NCBI GenBank assembly: GCA_961205875.1
Contig: OY540810.1
Span: forward strand, 18,042,001-18,106,000
Reading direction: 5' to 3'
DNA: 64,000 nucleotides
From: Sialis fuliginosa
Lineage: Eukaryota > Arthropoda > Insecta > Megaloptera > Sialidae
The notes under the pieces are model-generated. The model saw only the letters and a list, made by a program, of their open reading frames with translations, searched no databases and was not told the origin of the DNA. A program made the translations under genes and the position numbers. This document shows, in pieces, positions 50,731 through 63,275 of the stretch (positions within the stretch are counted from its first letter, which is position 1; each line of letters begins with the position of its first letter).

Positions 50731-52842
50731 AAATATAAACAAAAACATTAACATAAACCAAAACATAAACATAAACATAAAACAAAACATAAACATAAAC
50801 TAAAACATAAACTTAAACATAAACATAATCTTAATCATAAACATAAACATAAATATAATCATAAGCATAAACATAAACCAAAACATAAACATAAACCAAA
50901 ACATAAACATAAACATAAACCAAAACATAAACATAAACCAAAACATAAAGATAAACCAAAACATAAAAATTAACATAAACCAAAACATAAACATAAACCA
51001 AAACATAAACAAAAACTAAAACATAAACTTAAACATAAACATAATCTTAATCATAAACATAAACATAAATATAAACATAAACATAAACATAAACCAAAAC
51101 ATAAACTTAAACCAAAACATAAACATAAACATAAACCAAAACATTAACATAAACTTAAACATAAACATAATCTTAATCATAAACATAAACATAAATATAA
51201 ACATTAACATAAACATAAACCAAAACATAAACATTAACCAAAACATAAACATAAACATAAACATAAACATAAACATAAACATAAACATAAACATAAACAT
51301 AAACATAAACATAAACATAAACATAAACATAGACATAAACATAAATATAAACATAAACATAAACATAAACATAAACATAAACATAAACATAAACATAAAC
51401 ATAAACATAAACATAAACATAAACATAAACATAAACATAATCATAAACATAAACATAGACATAGACATAAACATAAATATAAACATAAACATGAACATAA
51501 ACATAAACATAAACATAAACATAAACATAAACATAAACATAAACATAAACCAAAACATAAAAATAAACCAAAACATAAACCAAAACATAAACACAAACAT
51601 AAACCAAAACATAAAAATAAACTAAAACATAAACATATACCAAAACATAAACATAAACATAAACATAAACCAAAACATAAAAATAAACCAAAACATAAAC
51701 ATAAACCAAAACATAAACATAAACCAAAACATAAACATAAACCAAAACATAAACATTAATTTAAACCAAAACATAAAAATAAACCAAAACATAAACATAA
51801 ACCAAAACATAAAAATAAACCAAAACATAAACATAAACAAAAAAATAAACATTAACCAAAACATAAACATAAACATAAACCAAAACATAAACATAAACTA
51901 AAACATAAACTTAAACATAAACATAATCTTAATCATAAACATAAACATAAATATAATAATAAACATAAACATAAACCAAAACATAAAAATAAACCAAAAC
52001 ATAAACATAAACAAAAAAATAAACATTAACCAAAACATAAACATAAACATAAACCAAAACATAAACATAAACTAAAACATAAACTTAAACATAAACATAA
52101 TCTTAATCATAAACATAAACATAAATATAATAATAAACATAAACATAAACCAAAACATAAACATAAACCAAAACATAAACATAAACATAAACATAAACCA
52201 AAACATAAACATAAACCAAAACATAAACATAAACATAAACATAAACATAAACATAAATATAAACATAAACATAAACATAAACATAAACATAAACATAAAC
52301 ATAAACATAAACATAAACATAAACATAAACATAAACATAAACATAAACATAAACATAAACATAAACATAAACATAAACATAAACATAAACATAAACATAA
52401 ACATAAACATAAACATAAACATAAACATAAACATAAACATAAACATAAACATAAACATAAAGTTGAACCAAAACATAAAAATACACCAAAACATAAACAT
52501 AAACCAAAACATAAACATAAACATAAACCAAAACATAAAAATAAACCAAAACATAAACCAAAACATAAAAATAAACTAAAACATGAACATAAACCAAAAC
52601 ATAAACATAAACATAAACCAAAACATAAAAATAAACCAAAACATAAACATAAACCAAAACATAAACATAAACCAAAACATAAACATAAACCAAAACATAA
52701 ACATAAATTTAAACCAAAACATAAAAATAAACCAAAACATAAACATAAACCAAAACATAAACATAAACATAAACCAAAACATAAAAATAAACCAAAACAT
52801 AAACATAAACATTAACCAAAACATAAACATAAATCAAAACAT
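50731..52842 (-). repeat. C-arm, long form with local duplication
   Basis: Matches the long C-arms before cores 6 and 10. A 174-bp step (29 hexamers) repeats the CTAAAACAT boundary region at 51,898 and 52,072, each followed by the variant ATATAATAATAAAC. Pure run at about 52,260-52,460. GTTGAACC replaces GTTAAACC near 52,462. Confidence 0.88.
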
Positions 52843-53309
52843 AAAAAAAAGCTTAAACTTAAACTTAATCATAAACATAAACAATATCGCAAGATTAAAC
52901 ATAAACATAAACTTAAACAACACATTTCGACTCAATTCGATTATGCAAAAAAAACAATTTATATTAAATTATATTAAATGTATTTTGTATTTATTTGATA
53001 ATAATTGTCTCGATTCGTATCAAACAGTTTTTTTTTAATCAATTCGAAAAGTTTCGGCGCTAATCGGAAATTTAAAGTCAAAAAGTCTAGATTTGACTTA
53101 ATTTGATGTAATTTTATTGAAATGATGCTTTTCGACTCAATTCGATTTTACAAGCAAATTAAATTATTTTGTCTAGTCTATTTCGAAAGATTTGAAAATA
53201 ATTTAATTCGAATTGATTCTAAAAGCATCATTTCACTCAAATTACAACAAATTAAATCAAATCTAGAATTTAAGACTCTCAATTTCCGATTAGTAATTAG
53301 ATGTTAAGG
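52843..53309 (+). repeat. Core 16 (two internal deletions, 467 bp)
   Basis: One deletion joins TATATTAAATTATATTAAATG, losing the CTACCTCAAGAC to TTCGTTG region. A second joins CAAACAG to a T-run near 53,028, losing TCTATCGGAACC. GATTTGAAAATAA removes the usual stop, so a chance frame appears at 53,122-53,307. The hairpin half is complete. Confidence 0.95.
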
Positions 53310-54252
53310 TTTATGTTTATGTTTATGATTAAGATAATGTTTATGTTTTAGTTAATGTTTTGGTTTATGTTTATGTTTTGGTTTATGTTTAAGTTTAGGT
53401 TTAAGTTTATGTTTTGGTTTATGTTTATGTTTTGGTTTAAGCTTATGTTTTGGTTAATGTTTATGTTTATGTTTATGTTTATGTTTATGTTTATGTTTAT
53501 GTTTATGTTTATGTTTATGTTTATGTTTATGTTTATGTTTATGTTTTGGTTTATGTTTATGTTTTGGTTTATGTTTTCTGATTTGGTTTATGTTTATGTT
53601 TTAGTTTATGTTTATGTTTATGTTTATGTTTATGTTTATGTTTATGTTTATGTTTATGTTTATGTTTATGTTTATGTTTATGTATATGTTTATGTTTATG
53701 TTTATGTTTATGTTTATGTTTATGTTTATGTTTATGTTTATGTTTATTTTTATGTTTATGTTTATGTTTATGTTTATGTTTATGTTTATGTTTATGTCTA
53801 TGTTTATGTTTATGTTTATGTCTATGTTTATGTTTATGTTTATGGTTATGTTTTGGTTTATGTTTATTTTTATGTTTTGGTTAATGTTTATGTTTTGGTT
53901 TATGTTTTGGTTTATGATTTTGTTTATGTTTATATTTATGTTAATGTTTATGATTAAGATTATGTTTATGTTTATGTTTATGTTTTAGTTTATGTTTATG
54001 TTTTGGTTTATGTTTATGTTTATGTTTTGGTTTATGTTTATGTTTTGGTTTATGTTTATGTTTATGTTTATGTTTATGTTTATGATTAAGATTATGTTTA
54101 TGTTTAAGTTTATGTTTTAGTTTATGTTTATGTTTTGGTTTATGTTTATGTTTATGTTTATGGTTATGTTTATGTTTATGTATATGTTTATGTTTATGTT
54201 TATGTTTATGTTTATGTTTATGTATATGTTTATGTTTATTATTTTGTTTATG
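53310..54252 (+). repeat. T-arm
   Basis: TTTTCTGATTTGG at about 53,573-53,585 breaks the hexamer pattern. Two TCTATG sites at 53,797 and 53,821, the second starting a full cassette. Boundary cassettes near 53,949 and 54,083. Type-B flank without TTTACG. Confidence 0.9.
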
Positions 54253-54286
54253 TTTATGTCATAAACATAAACCTTAGCTAAAATAT
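54253..54286 (+). repeat. Switch element 17 (forward, type B)
   Basis: Canonical 34 bp, a type-B element separated from the 35-47 kb group by one type-A unit. Confidence 0.92.
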
Positions 54287-56425
54287 AAACATAAACAAAA
54301 ACATTAACATAAACATAAACAAAAACATAAAACAAAACATAAACAAAAACATAAAACAAAACATAAACATAAACTAAAACATAAACTTAAACAAAAACAT
54401 AATCTTAATCATAAACATAAACATAAATATAATCATAAGCATAAACATAAACCAAAACATAAACATAAACCAAAACATAAACATAAACCAAAACATAAAC
54501 ATAAACCAAAACATAAAGATAAACCAAAACATAAAAATTAACATAAACCAAAACATAAACATAAACCAAAACATAAACAAAAACTAAAACATAAACTTAA
54601 ACATAAACATAATCTTAATCATAAACATAAACATAAATATAAACATTAACATAAACATAAACCAAAACAAACCAAAACATAAACATTAACATAATCTAAA
54701 TCATAAACATAAACATAAACATAAACCAAAACATAAACTTAAACCAAAACATAAACATAAACATAAACCAAAACATTAACATAAACTAAAACATAAACTT
54801 AAACATAAACATAATCTTAATCATAAACATAAACATAAACATAAACATAAACATAAACATAAACATAAACATAAACATAAACATAAACATAAACATAAAC
54901 ATAAACATAAACATAAACATAAACATAAACATAAACATAGACATAGACATAAACATAAACATAAACATAAACATAAACATAAACATAAACATAAACATAA
55001 ACATAAACATAAACATAAACATAAACATAAACATAAACATAAACATAAACATAAACATAAACATAAACATAAACATAAACATAAACATAGACATAGACAT
55101 AGACATAGACATAGACATAGACATAAACATAAATATAAACATAAACATAAACATTAACATAATCATAAACATAAACATAAACATAAACATAAACATAAAC
55201 ATTAACATAAACATAAACAAAAAAATAAACATTAACCAAAACATAAACATAAACATAAACCAAAACATAAACATAAACTAAAACATAAACTTAAACATAA
55301 ACATAATCTTAATCATAAACATAAACATAAATATAATCATAAACATAAACATAAACATAAACATTAACATAAACATAAACAAAAAAATAAACATTAACCA
55401 AAACATAAACATAAACATAAACCAAAACATAAAAATAAACTAAAACATAAACATATACCAAAACATAAACATAAACATAAACATAAACCAAAACATAAAA
55501 ATAAACCAAAACATAAACATAAACCAAAACATAAACATAAACCAAAACATAAACATAAACCAAAACATAAACATTAATTTAAACCAAAACATAAAAATAA
55601 ACCAAAACATAAACATAAACCAAAACATAAACATAAACATAAACCAAAACATAAAAAAAAACCAAAACATAAACATAAACAAAAAAATAAACATTAACCA
55701 AAACATAAACATAAACTAAAACATAAACTTAAACATAAAAATAATCTTAATCATAAACATAAACATAAACATAAACCAAAACATAAACATAAACCAAAAC
55801 ATAAACATAAACATAAACATAAACCAAAACATAAACATAAACCAAAACATAAACATAAACATAAACATAAACATAAACATAAATATAAACATAAACATAA
55901 ACATAAACATAAACATAAACATAAACATAAACATAAACATAAACATAAACATAAACATAAACATAACATAAACATAAACATAAACATAAACATAAACATA
56001 AACATAAACATAAACATAAACATAAACATAAACATAAACATAAACATAAACATAAACATAAAGTTAAACCAAAACATAAAAATAAACCAAAACATAAACA
56101 TAAACCAAAACATAAACATAAACATAAACCAAAACATAAACCAAAACATAAAAATAAACTAAAACATAAACATAAACCAAAACATAAACATAAACATAAA
56201 CCAAAACATAAAAATAAACCAAAACATAAACATAAACCAAAACATAAACATAAACCAAAACATAAACATAAACCAAAACATAAACATAAATTTAAACCAA
56301 AACATAAAAATAAACCAAAACATAAACATAAACCAAAACATAAACATAAACATAAACCAAAACATAAAAATAAACCAAAACATAAACATAAACATTAACC
56401 AAAACATAAACATAAATCATAACAT
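54287..56425 (-). repeat. C-arm, longest in window
   Basis: ATCTAAATC variant near 54,694. CATAGA blocks of 2 (54,936-54,947) and 6 copies (55,086-55,121). CATTAACATAATC near 55,153. A one-base loss (CATAA) at about 55,964-55,970 shifts the hexamer phase. GTTAAACC block from 56,061. ATCATAACAT replaces ATCAAAACAT at the end. Confidence 0.88.
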
Positions 56426-56936
56426 AAAAAAAAGCTTAAACTTAAACTTAATCATAAACATAAACAATATCGCAAGATTAAACATAAACATAAACTTAAA
56501 CAACACATTTCGATTATGCAAAAAAAACAATTTATATTAAATCTACCTCAAGACAGATTAGATACAAATCGACATGATTAGTATTAATTCGTTGTATTTT
56601 GTATTTATTTGATAATAATTGTCTCGATTCGTATCAAACAGTCTATCGGAACCAAGATTTTTAAATCAATTCGAAAAGTTACGGCGCTAATCGGAAATTT
56701 AAAGTCAAAAAGTCTAGATTTGACTTAATTTGATGTAATTTTATTGAAATGATGCTTTTCGACTCAATTCGATTTTACAAGCAATTTAAATTATTTTGTC
56801 TAGTCTATTTCGAAAGATTTTAAAATAATTTAATTCGAATTGATTCTAAAAGCATCATTTCACTCAAATTACAACAAATTAAATCAAATCTAGAATTTAA
56901 GACTCTCAATTTCCGATTAGTAATTAGATGTTAAGG
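56426..56936 (+). repeat. Core 17 (10-bp deletion, 511 bp)
   Basis: ACATTTCGATTATGC lacks ACTCAATTCG near 56,514, which looks like a slip between TTCGA repeats. The right half is TTACGGCG plus GCAATTT. Confidence 0.95.
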
Positions 56937-57667
56937 TTTATGTTTATGTTTATGATTAAGATAATGTTTATGTTTTAGTTAATGTTTTGGTTTATGTTTA
57001 TGTTTTGGTTTATGTTTAAGTTTAGGTTTAAGTTTATGTTTTGGTTTATGTTTATGTTTTGGTTTAAGCTTATGTTTTGGTTAATGTTTATGTTTATGTT
57101 TATGTTTTAGTTTATGTTTATGTTTATGTTTAAGTTTATGTTTATGTTTATGTTTATGTTTATGTTTTGGTTTATGTTTATGTTTATATTAATGTTTATG
57201 TTTATGTTTATGTTTATGTTTATGTTTATGTTTATGTTTATGTTTATGTTTATGTTTATGTTTTGGTTTTTGTTTATGTTTTGGTTTATGTTTATGTTTT
57301 GGTTTATGTTTATGTTTTAGTTTATGTTTATGTTTATGTTTAAGTTTATGTTTATGTTTATGTTTTGGTTTATGTTTATGTTTATATTAATGTTTATGTT
57401 TATGTTTATGTTTATGTTTATGTTTATGTTTATGTTTATGTTTATGTTTATGTTTTGGTTTATGTTTATGTTAATGTTTATGTTTATGTTTATGTTTATG
57501 TTTTGGTTTATGTTTATGTTTATGTTTATGTTTATGTTTATGTTTATGTTTATGTTTATGTTTATGTTTATGTTTATGTTTATGTTTATGTTTATGTTTA
57601 TGTTTATGTTTATGTTTATGTTTATGTTTATGTTTATGTTTATGTTTATGTTTTGGTTTATGTTTAT
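56937..57667 (+). repeat. T-arm ending without canonical switch
   Basis: A 210-bp tandem step (35 hexamers) repeats the TTTTAG to TATATTAATG block at about 57,104 and 57,314. TTTTGGTTTTTG near 57,261. A pure run at about 57,510-57,650 ends in TTTTGGTTTATGTTTATA. Confidence 0.9.
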
Positions 57668-57680
57668 ACATTAACATAAA
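57661..57680. repeat. Non-canonical polarity change
   Basis: TTTATG becomes CATAAA through TTTATACATTAACAT, with no TCATAAAC dyad and no CCTTAGCTAAAATAT. The right side is the inner part of a normal C-arm, which fits a deletion that removed a switch and its flanks. Confidence 0.88.
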
Positions 57681-59016
57681 CTAAAACATAAACTTAAACA
57701 TAAACATAATCTTAATCATAAACATAAACATAAACATAAATATAAACATTAACATAAACATAAACCAAAACATAAACCAAAACATAAACCAAAACATAAA
57801 CATTAACCAAAACATAAACATAAACATAAACATAAACATAAACATAAACATAAACATAAACATAAACATAAACATAAACATAAACATAAACATAAACATA
57901 AACATAAACATAGACATAAACATAAATATAAACATAAACATAAACATAAACATAAACATAAACATAAACATAAACATAAACATAAACATAAACATAAACA
58001 TAAACATAAACATAAACATAGACATAGACGTAAACATAAATATAAACATAAACATGAACATAAACATAAACATAAACATAAACATAAACATAAACATAAA
58101 CATAAACATAAACATAAACATAAACATTAACATAAACATAAACAAAAAAATAAATATTAACCAAAACATAAACATAAACATAAACCAAAACATAAACATA
58201 AACTAAAACATAAACTTAAACATAAACATAATCTTAATCATAAACATAAACATAAATATAATCATAAACATAAACATAAACCTAAACATAAACATAAACC
58301 AAAACATAAACATAAACCAAAACATAAACATAAACATAAACATAAACCAAAACATAAACATAAACCAAAACATAAACATAAACATAAACATAAACATAAA
58401 CATAAATATAAACATAAACATAAACATAAACATAAACATAAACATAAACATAAACATAAACATAAACATAAACCATAAACATAAACATAAACATAAACAT
58501 AAACATAAATCTAAACATAAACATAAAAATAAACATAAACATAAACATAAACATAAACATAAACATAAACATAAACATAAACATAAACATAAACATAAAC
58601 ATAAACATAAACATAAAGTTAAACCAAAACATAAAAATAAACCAAAACATAAACATAAACCAAAACATAAACATAAACATAAACCAAAACATAAAAATAA
58701 ACCAAAACATAAACATAAACATAAACCAAAACATAAAAATAAACTAAAACATAAACATATACCAAAACATAAACATAAACATAAACATAAACCAAAACAT
58801 AAAAATAAACCAAAACATAAACATAAACATAAACATAAACATAAACATAAACATAAACATAAACCAAAACATAAACATTTATTTAAACCAAAACATAAAA
58901 ATAAACCAAAACATAAACATAAACCAAAACATAAACATAAACATAAACCAAAACATAAAAATAAACCAAAACATAAACATAAACATTAACCAAAACATAA
59001 ACATAAATCAAAACAT
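57681..59016 (-). repeat. C-arm
   Basis: Starts inside the usual C-arm at ACTAAAACAT. CATAGA near 57,909 and a pair near 58,018, the pair followed by ACGTAAAC. A one-base gain (AAACCATAAAC) near 58,472 and ATCTAAAC near 58,509 disturb the phase. GTTAAACC block from 58,617 with ACATTTATTTAAACC near 58,873. Confidence 0.88.
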
Positions 59017-59148
59017 AAAAAAAAGCTTAAACTTAAACTTAATCATAAACATAAACAATATCGCAAGATTAAACATAAACATAAACTTAAACAACACATT
59101 TCGACTCAATTCGGTTATGCAAAAAAAACAATTTATATTAAATCTACC
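59017..59148 (+). repeat. Core 18 (3'-truncated stub, 132 bp)
   Basis: Only the left part of a core, from the A-run to AAATCTACC, with a private TTCGGTTATGC. It is followed directly by CATAAACC text, so polarity does not flip and the hairpin half is absent. Confidence 0.95.
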
Positions 59149-59664
59149 AAACATAAACCAAAACATAAACATAAACATAAACCAAAACATAAAAATAAAC
59201 AAAAACATAAACATATACCAAAACATAAACATAAACATAAACATAAACCAAAACATTAAAATAAACCAAAACATAAACATAAACATTAACTAAAACATAA
59301 ACTTAAACATAAACATAATCTTAATCATAAACATAAACATAAATATAATCATAAACATAAACATAAACCTAAACATAAACATAAACATAAACATAAACAT
59401 AAACATAAACATAAACATAAACATAAACATAAACATAAACATAAACATAAACATAAACATAAACATAAACATAAACATAAACATAAACATAAACATAAAC
59501 ATAAACCAAAACATAAACATAAACATAAACCAAAACATAAAAATAAACTAAAACATAATCATATACCAAAACATAAACATAAACATAAACATAAACCAAA
59601 ACATAAAAATAAACCAAAACATAAACATAAACATTAACCAAAACATAAACATAAATCAAAACAT
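59149..59664 (-). repeat. C-arm between core stub and core 19
   Basis: 516 bp. A CCAAAA block with ATATACC, one boundary cassette near 59,318, a CCTAAAC, a pure run at about 59,375-59,505, then the end of a GTTAAACC-type block. Confidence 0.88.
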
Positions 59665-60185
59665 AAAAAAAAGCTTAAACTTAAACTTAATCATAAACAT
59701 AAACAATATCGCAAGATTAAACATAAACATAAACATAAACAACACATTTCGACTCAATTCGATTATGCAAAAAAAACAATTTATATTAAATCTTCCTCAA
59801 GACAGATTAGATACAAATCGACATGATTAGTATTAATTCGTTGTATTTTGTATTTATTTGATAATAATTGTCTCGATTCGTATCAAACAGTCTATCGGAA
59901 CCAAGATTTTTAAATCAATTCGAAAAGTTTCGGCGCTAATCGGAAATTTAAAGTCAAAAAGTCTAGATTTGACTTAATTTGATGTAATTTTATTGAAATG
60001 ATGCTTTTCGACTCAATTCGATTTTACAAGCAAATTAAATTATTTTGTCTAGTCTATTTCGAAAGATTTTAAAATAATTTAATTCGAATTGATTCTAAAA
60101 GCATCATTTCACTCAAATTACAACAACTTAAATCAAATCTAGAATTTAAGACTCTCAATTTCCGATTAGTAATAAGATGTTAAGG
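59665..60185 (+). repeat. Core 19 (full length, 521 bp)
   Basis: TTTCGGCG plus GCAAATT haplotype. Private changes: TCTTCCTCAAG, CAACTTAAATC, AATAAGATG and ACATAAACAACACA. Confidence 0.95.
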
Positions 60186-60943
60186 TTTATGTTTATGATT
60201 ATGATTAAGATTTTGGTTTATGTTTATGTTTTGGTTTATGTTTAAGTTTAGGTTTAAGTTTATGTTTTGGTTTATGTTTATGTTTTGGTTTATGCTTATG
60301 TTTTGGTTAATGTTAATTTTTATGTTTTGGTTTATCTTCATGTTTTGGTTTATGTTTATGTTTTGGTTTATGTTTATGTTTTGGTTTATGTTTGTGTTTA
60401 TGATTATATTTATGTTTATGTTTATGATTAAGATTATGTTTATGTTTTATGTTTTTGTTTATGTTTATGTTTTAGTTTATGTTTATGTTTTGGTTAATGT
60501 TAATTTTTATGTTTTGGTTAATTTTTATGTTTTGGTTTATCTTTATGTTTTGGTTTATTTTTATGTTTTGGTTTATGTTTTTGTTTTGGTTTATGTTTGT
60601 GTTTATGATTATATTTATGTTTATGTTTTTATTTATGTTTATGTTTTGGTTTTAGTTTATGTTTTGGTTTATGTTTATGTTTATGTTTTGGTTTATGTTT
60701 ATGTTTATGTTTTTGTTTATGTTTATGTTTATGTTTATGTTTTGGTTTATGTTTATGTTTATGTTTATGGTTATGTTTATGTTTATGTTTATGTTTATGT
60801 TTATGTTTATGTTTATGTTTATGTTTATGTTTATGTTTATGTTTATGTTTATGTTTATGTTTATGTTTATGTTTATGTTTATGTTTATGTTTATGTTTAT
60901 GTTTATGTTTATGTTTATGTTTATGTTTATGTTTATGTTTATG
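60186..60943 (+). repeat. T-arm, rearranged
   Basis: The opening lacks the ATAATG to TTAATG stretch: ATTAAG is followed by ATTTTGG near 60,206. The AAGCTT site is changed to TATGCTTATG near 60,291. TTTTAGTTTATGTTTTGG near 60,652. Pure run at about 60,775-60,945 reaching the switch with no diverged flank. Confidence 0.9.
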
Positions 60944-60977
60944 TTTATGTCATAAACATAAACCTTAGCTAAAATAT
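60944..60977 (+). repeat. Switch element 18 (forward, no left flank)
   Basis: Canonical 34 bp preceded by pure TTTATG instead of the type-A or type-B flank. The dyad is therefore extended on the left. Confidence 0.92.
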
Positions 60978-62228
60978 AAACATAAACAAAAACATTAACA
61001 TAAACCAAAACATAAACATAAACATAAACTAAAACATAAACTTAAACATAAACATAATCTTAATCATAAACATAAACATAAATATAATCATAAGCATAAA
61101 CATAAACCAAAACATAAACATAAACCAAAACATAAACATAAACATAAACCAAAACATAAACATAAACCAAAACATAAAGATAAACCAAAACATAAAAATT
61201 AACATAAACCAAAACATAAACATAAACCAAAACATAAACAAAAACTAAAACATAAACTTAAACATAAACATAATCTTAATCATAAACATAAACATAAATA
61301 TAAACATAAACATAAACATAAACCAAAACATAAACTTAAACCAAAACATAAACATAAACATAAACCAAAACATTAACATAAACTAAAACATAAACTTAAA
61401 CATAAACATAATCTTAATCATAAACATAAACATAAAAATAAACATTAACATAAACATAAACCAAAACATAAACATTAACCAAAACATAAACATAAACATA
61501 AACATAAACATAAACATAAACATAAACATAAACATAAACATAAACATAAACATAAACATAAACATAAACATAAACATAAACATAAACATAGACATAAACA
61601 TAAACATAAACATAAACATTAACATAAACATAAACATAAACATAAACATAAACATAAACATAAACATAAACATAAACATAAACATAAACATAAACCAAAA
61701 CATAAGCATAAACCAAAACATAAACATAAACCAAAACATAAACCAAAACATAAACCAAAACATAAACAAAAACATAAACATTAACATAAATCGAAACATA
61801 AACATAAACCAAAACATAAACATAAACATAAACTTAAACATAAACTTAAACATAAACATAAACATAAACATAAACATAAACATAAACATAAACATAAACA
61901 TAAACATAAACATAAACTAAAACATAAACATAAACCAAAACATAAACATAAACCAAAACATAAACATAAACCAAAACATAAACATAAACATAAACATAAA
62001 CATAAACATAAACATAAACATAAACATAAACATAAACATAAACATAAACATAAACATAAACATAAACATAAACATAAACATAAACCAAAACATAAGCATA
62101 AACCAAAACATAAACATAAACCAAAACATAAACTTAAACCTAAACATAAACATAAACCAAAACATAAACATAAACCTAAACATTAACTAAAACATAAACA
62201 TTATCTTAATCATAAACATAAACATAAT
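60978..62228 (-). repeat. C-arm joined to an inverted T-arm
   Basis: To about 61,600 this is a normal C-arm (boundary cassettes near 61,057, 61,273 and 61,411). From about 61,845 it is the reverse complement of a T-arm start: CTTAAAC hexamers, CTAAAAC, CCAAAA trimers, a pure run, then CTTAAACCTAAAC near 62,132 and ATTATCTTAATC near 62,200. The orientation change lies between, in CATAAA of the same polarity. Confidence 0.85.
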
Positions 62229-62820
62229 CCTTAACATCTAATTACTAATCGGAAATTGAGAGTCTTAAATTCTAGATTTGATTTAATTTGTTGTAATTTG
62301 AGTGAAATGATGCTTTTAGAATCAATTCGAATTAAATTATTTTAAAATCTTTCGAAATAGACTAGACAAAATAATTTAATTTGCTTGTAAAATCGAATTG
62401 AGTCGAAAAGCATCATTTCAATAAAATTACATCAAATTAAGTCAAATCTAGACTTTTTGACTTAAAATTTCCGATTAGCGCCGAAACTTTTCGAATTGAT
62501 TTAAAAATCTTGGTTCCGATAGACTGTTTGATACGAATCGAGACAATTATTATCAAATAAATACAAAATACAACGAATTAATACTAATCATGTCGATTTG
62601 TATCTAATCTGTCTTGAGGTAGATTTAATATAAATTGTTTTTTTTGCATAATCGAATTGAGTCGAAATGTGTTGTTTATGTTATGTTTATGTTTAATCTT
62701 GCGATATTGTTTATGTTTATGATTAAGTTTATATTTAAGTTTATGTTTAAGCTTATGTTTTTGTTTATGTTTATGTTTATAATTAAGTTTATATTTAAGT
62801 TTAAGTTTAAGCTTTTTTTT
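62229..62820 (-). repeat. Core 20 (inverted, 592 bp including extended edge)
   Basis: Reverse complement of a full core: starts CCTTAACATC and carries CGCCGAAAC and ATTTGCTTG (TTTCGGCG plus GCAAATT haplotype). A one-base loss gives TATGTTATG near 62,680. Its AAGCTT edge is extended by an extra TTAAGCTTATG segment near 62,748. Confidence 0.93.
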
Positions 62821-63275
62821 ATGTTTTGATTTATGTTTATGTTTATGTTTATGTTTTGGTTTATTTTGATGTTTTGGTTTATGTTTATGTTTATGTTTTG
62901 GTTTATGTTTATGTTTTGGTTTATTTTTATGTTTTGGTTTAAATTTATGTTTATGTTTTGGTTTATGATTATGTTTTTGTTTATGTTTATGTTTATAATT
63001 AAGTTTTTATTTAAGTTTAAAGTTAAGCTTTTTTTATGTTTTGATTTATGTTTATGTTTATGTTTATGTTTTGGTTAATGTTTATGTTTATGTTTTGGTT
63101 TATTTTTATGTTTTGGTTTATGTTTATGTTTATGTTTTGGTTTATGTTTATGTTTTGGTTTATTTTTATATTTTGGTTTAAATTTATGTTTATGTTATGG
63201 TTTATGTTTATGTTTTTGTTTATGTTTATGTTTATAATTAAGTTTATATTTAAGTTCAAGTTTAAGCTTTTTTTT
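62780..63275 (-). repeat. Triplicated core edge
   Basis: Three copies of an AATTAAGTTT...TTAAGC plus T-run edge end at 62,820, 63,035 and 63,275 (steps of 215 and 240 bp), each followed by ATGTTTTGATTTATG. Only the first is attached to a core body. Confidence 0.88.
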
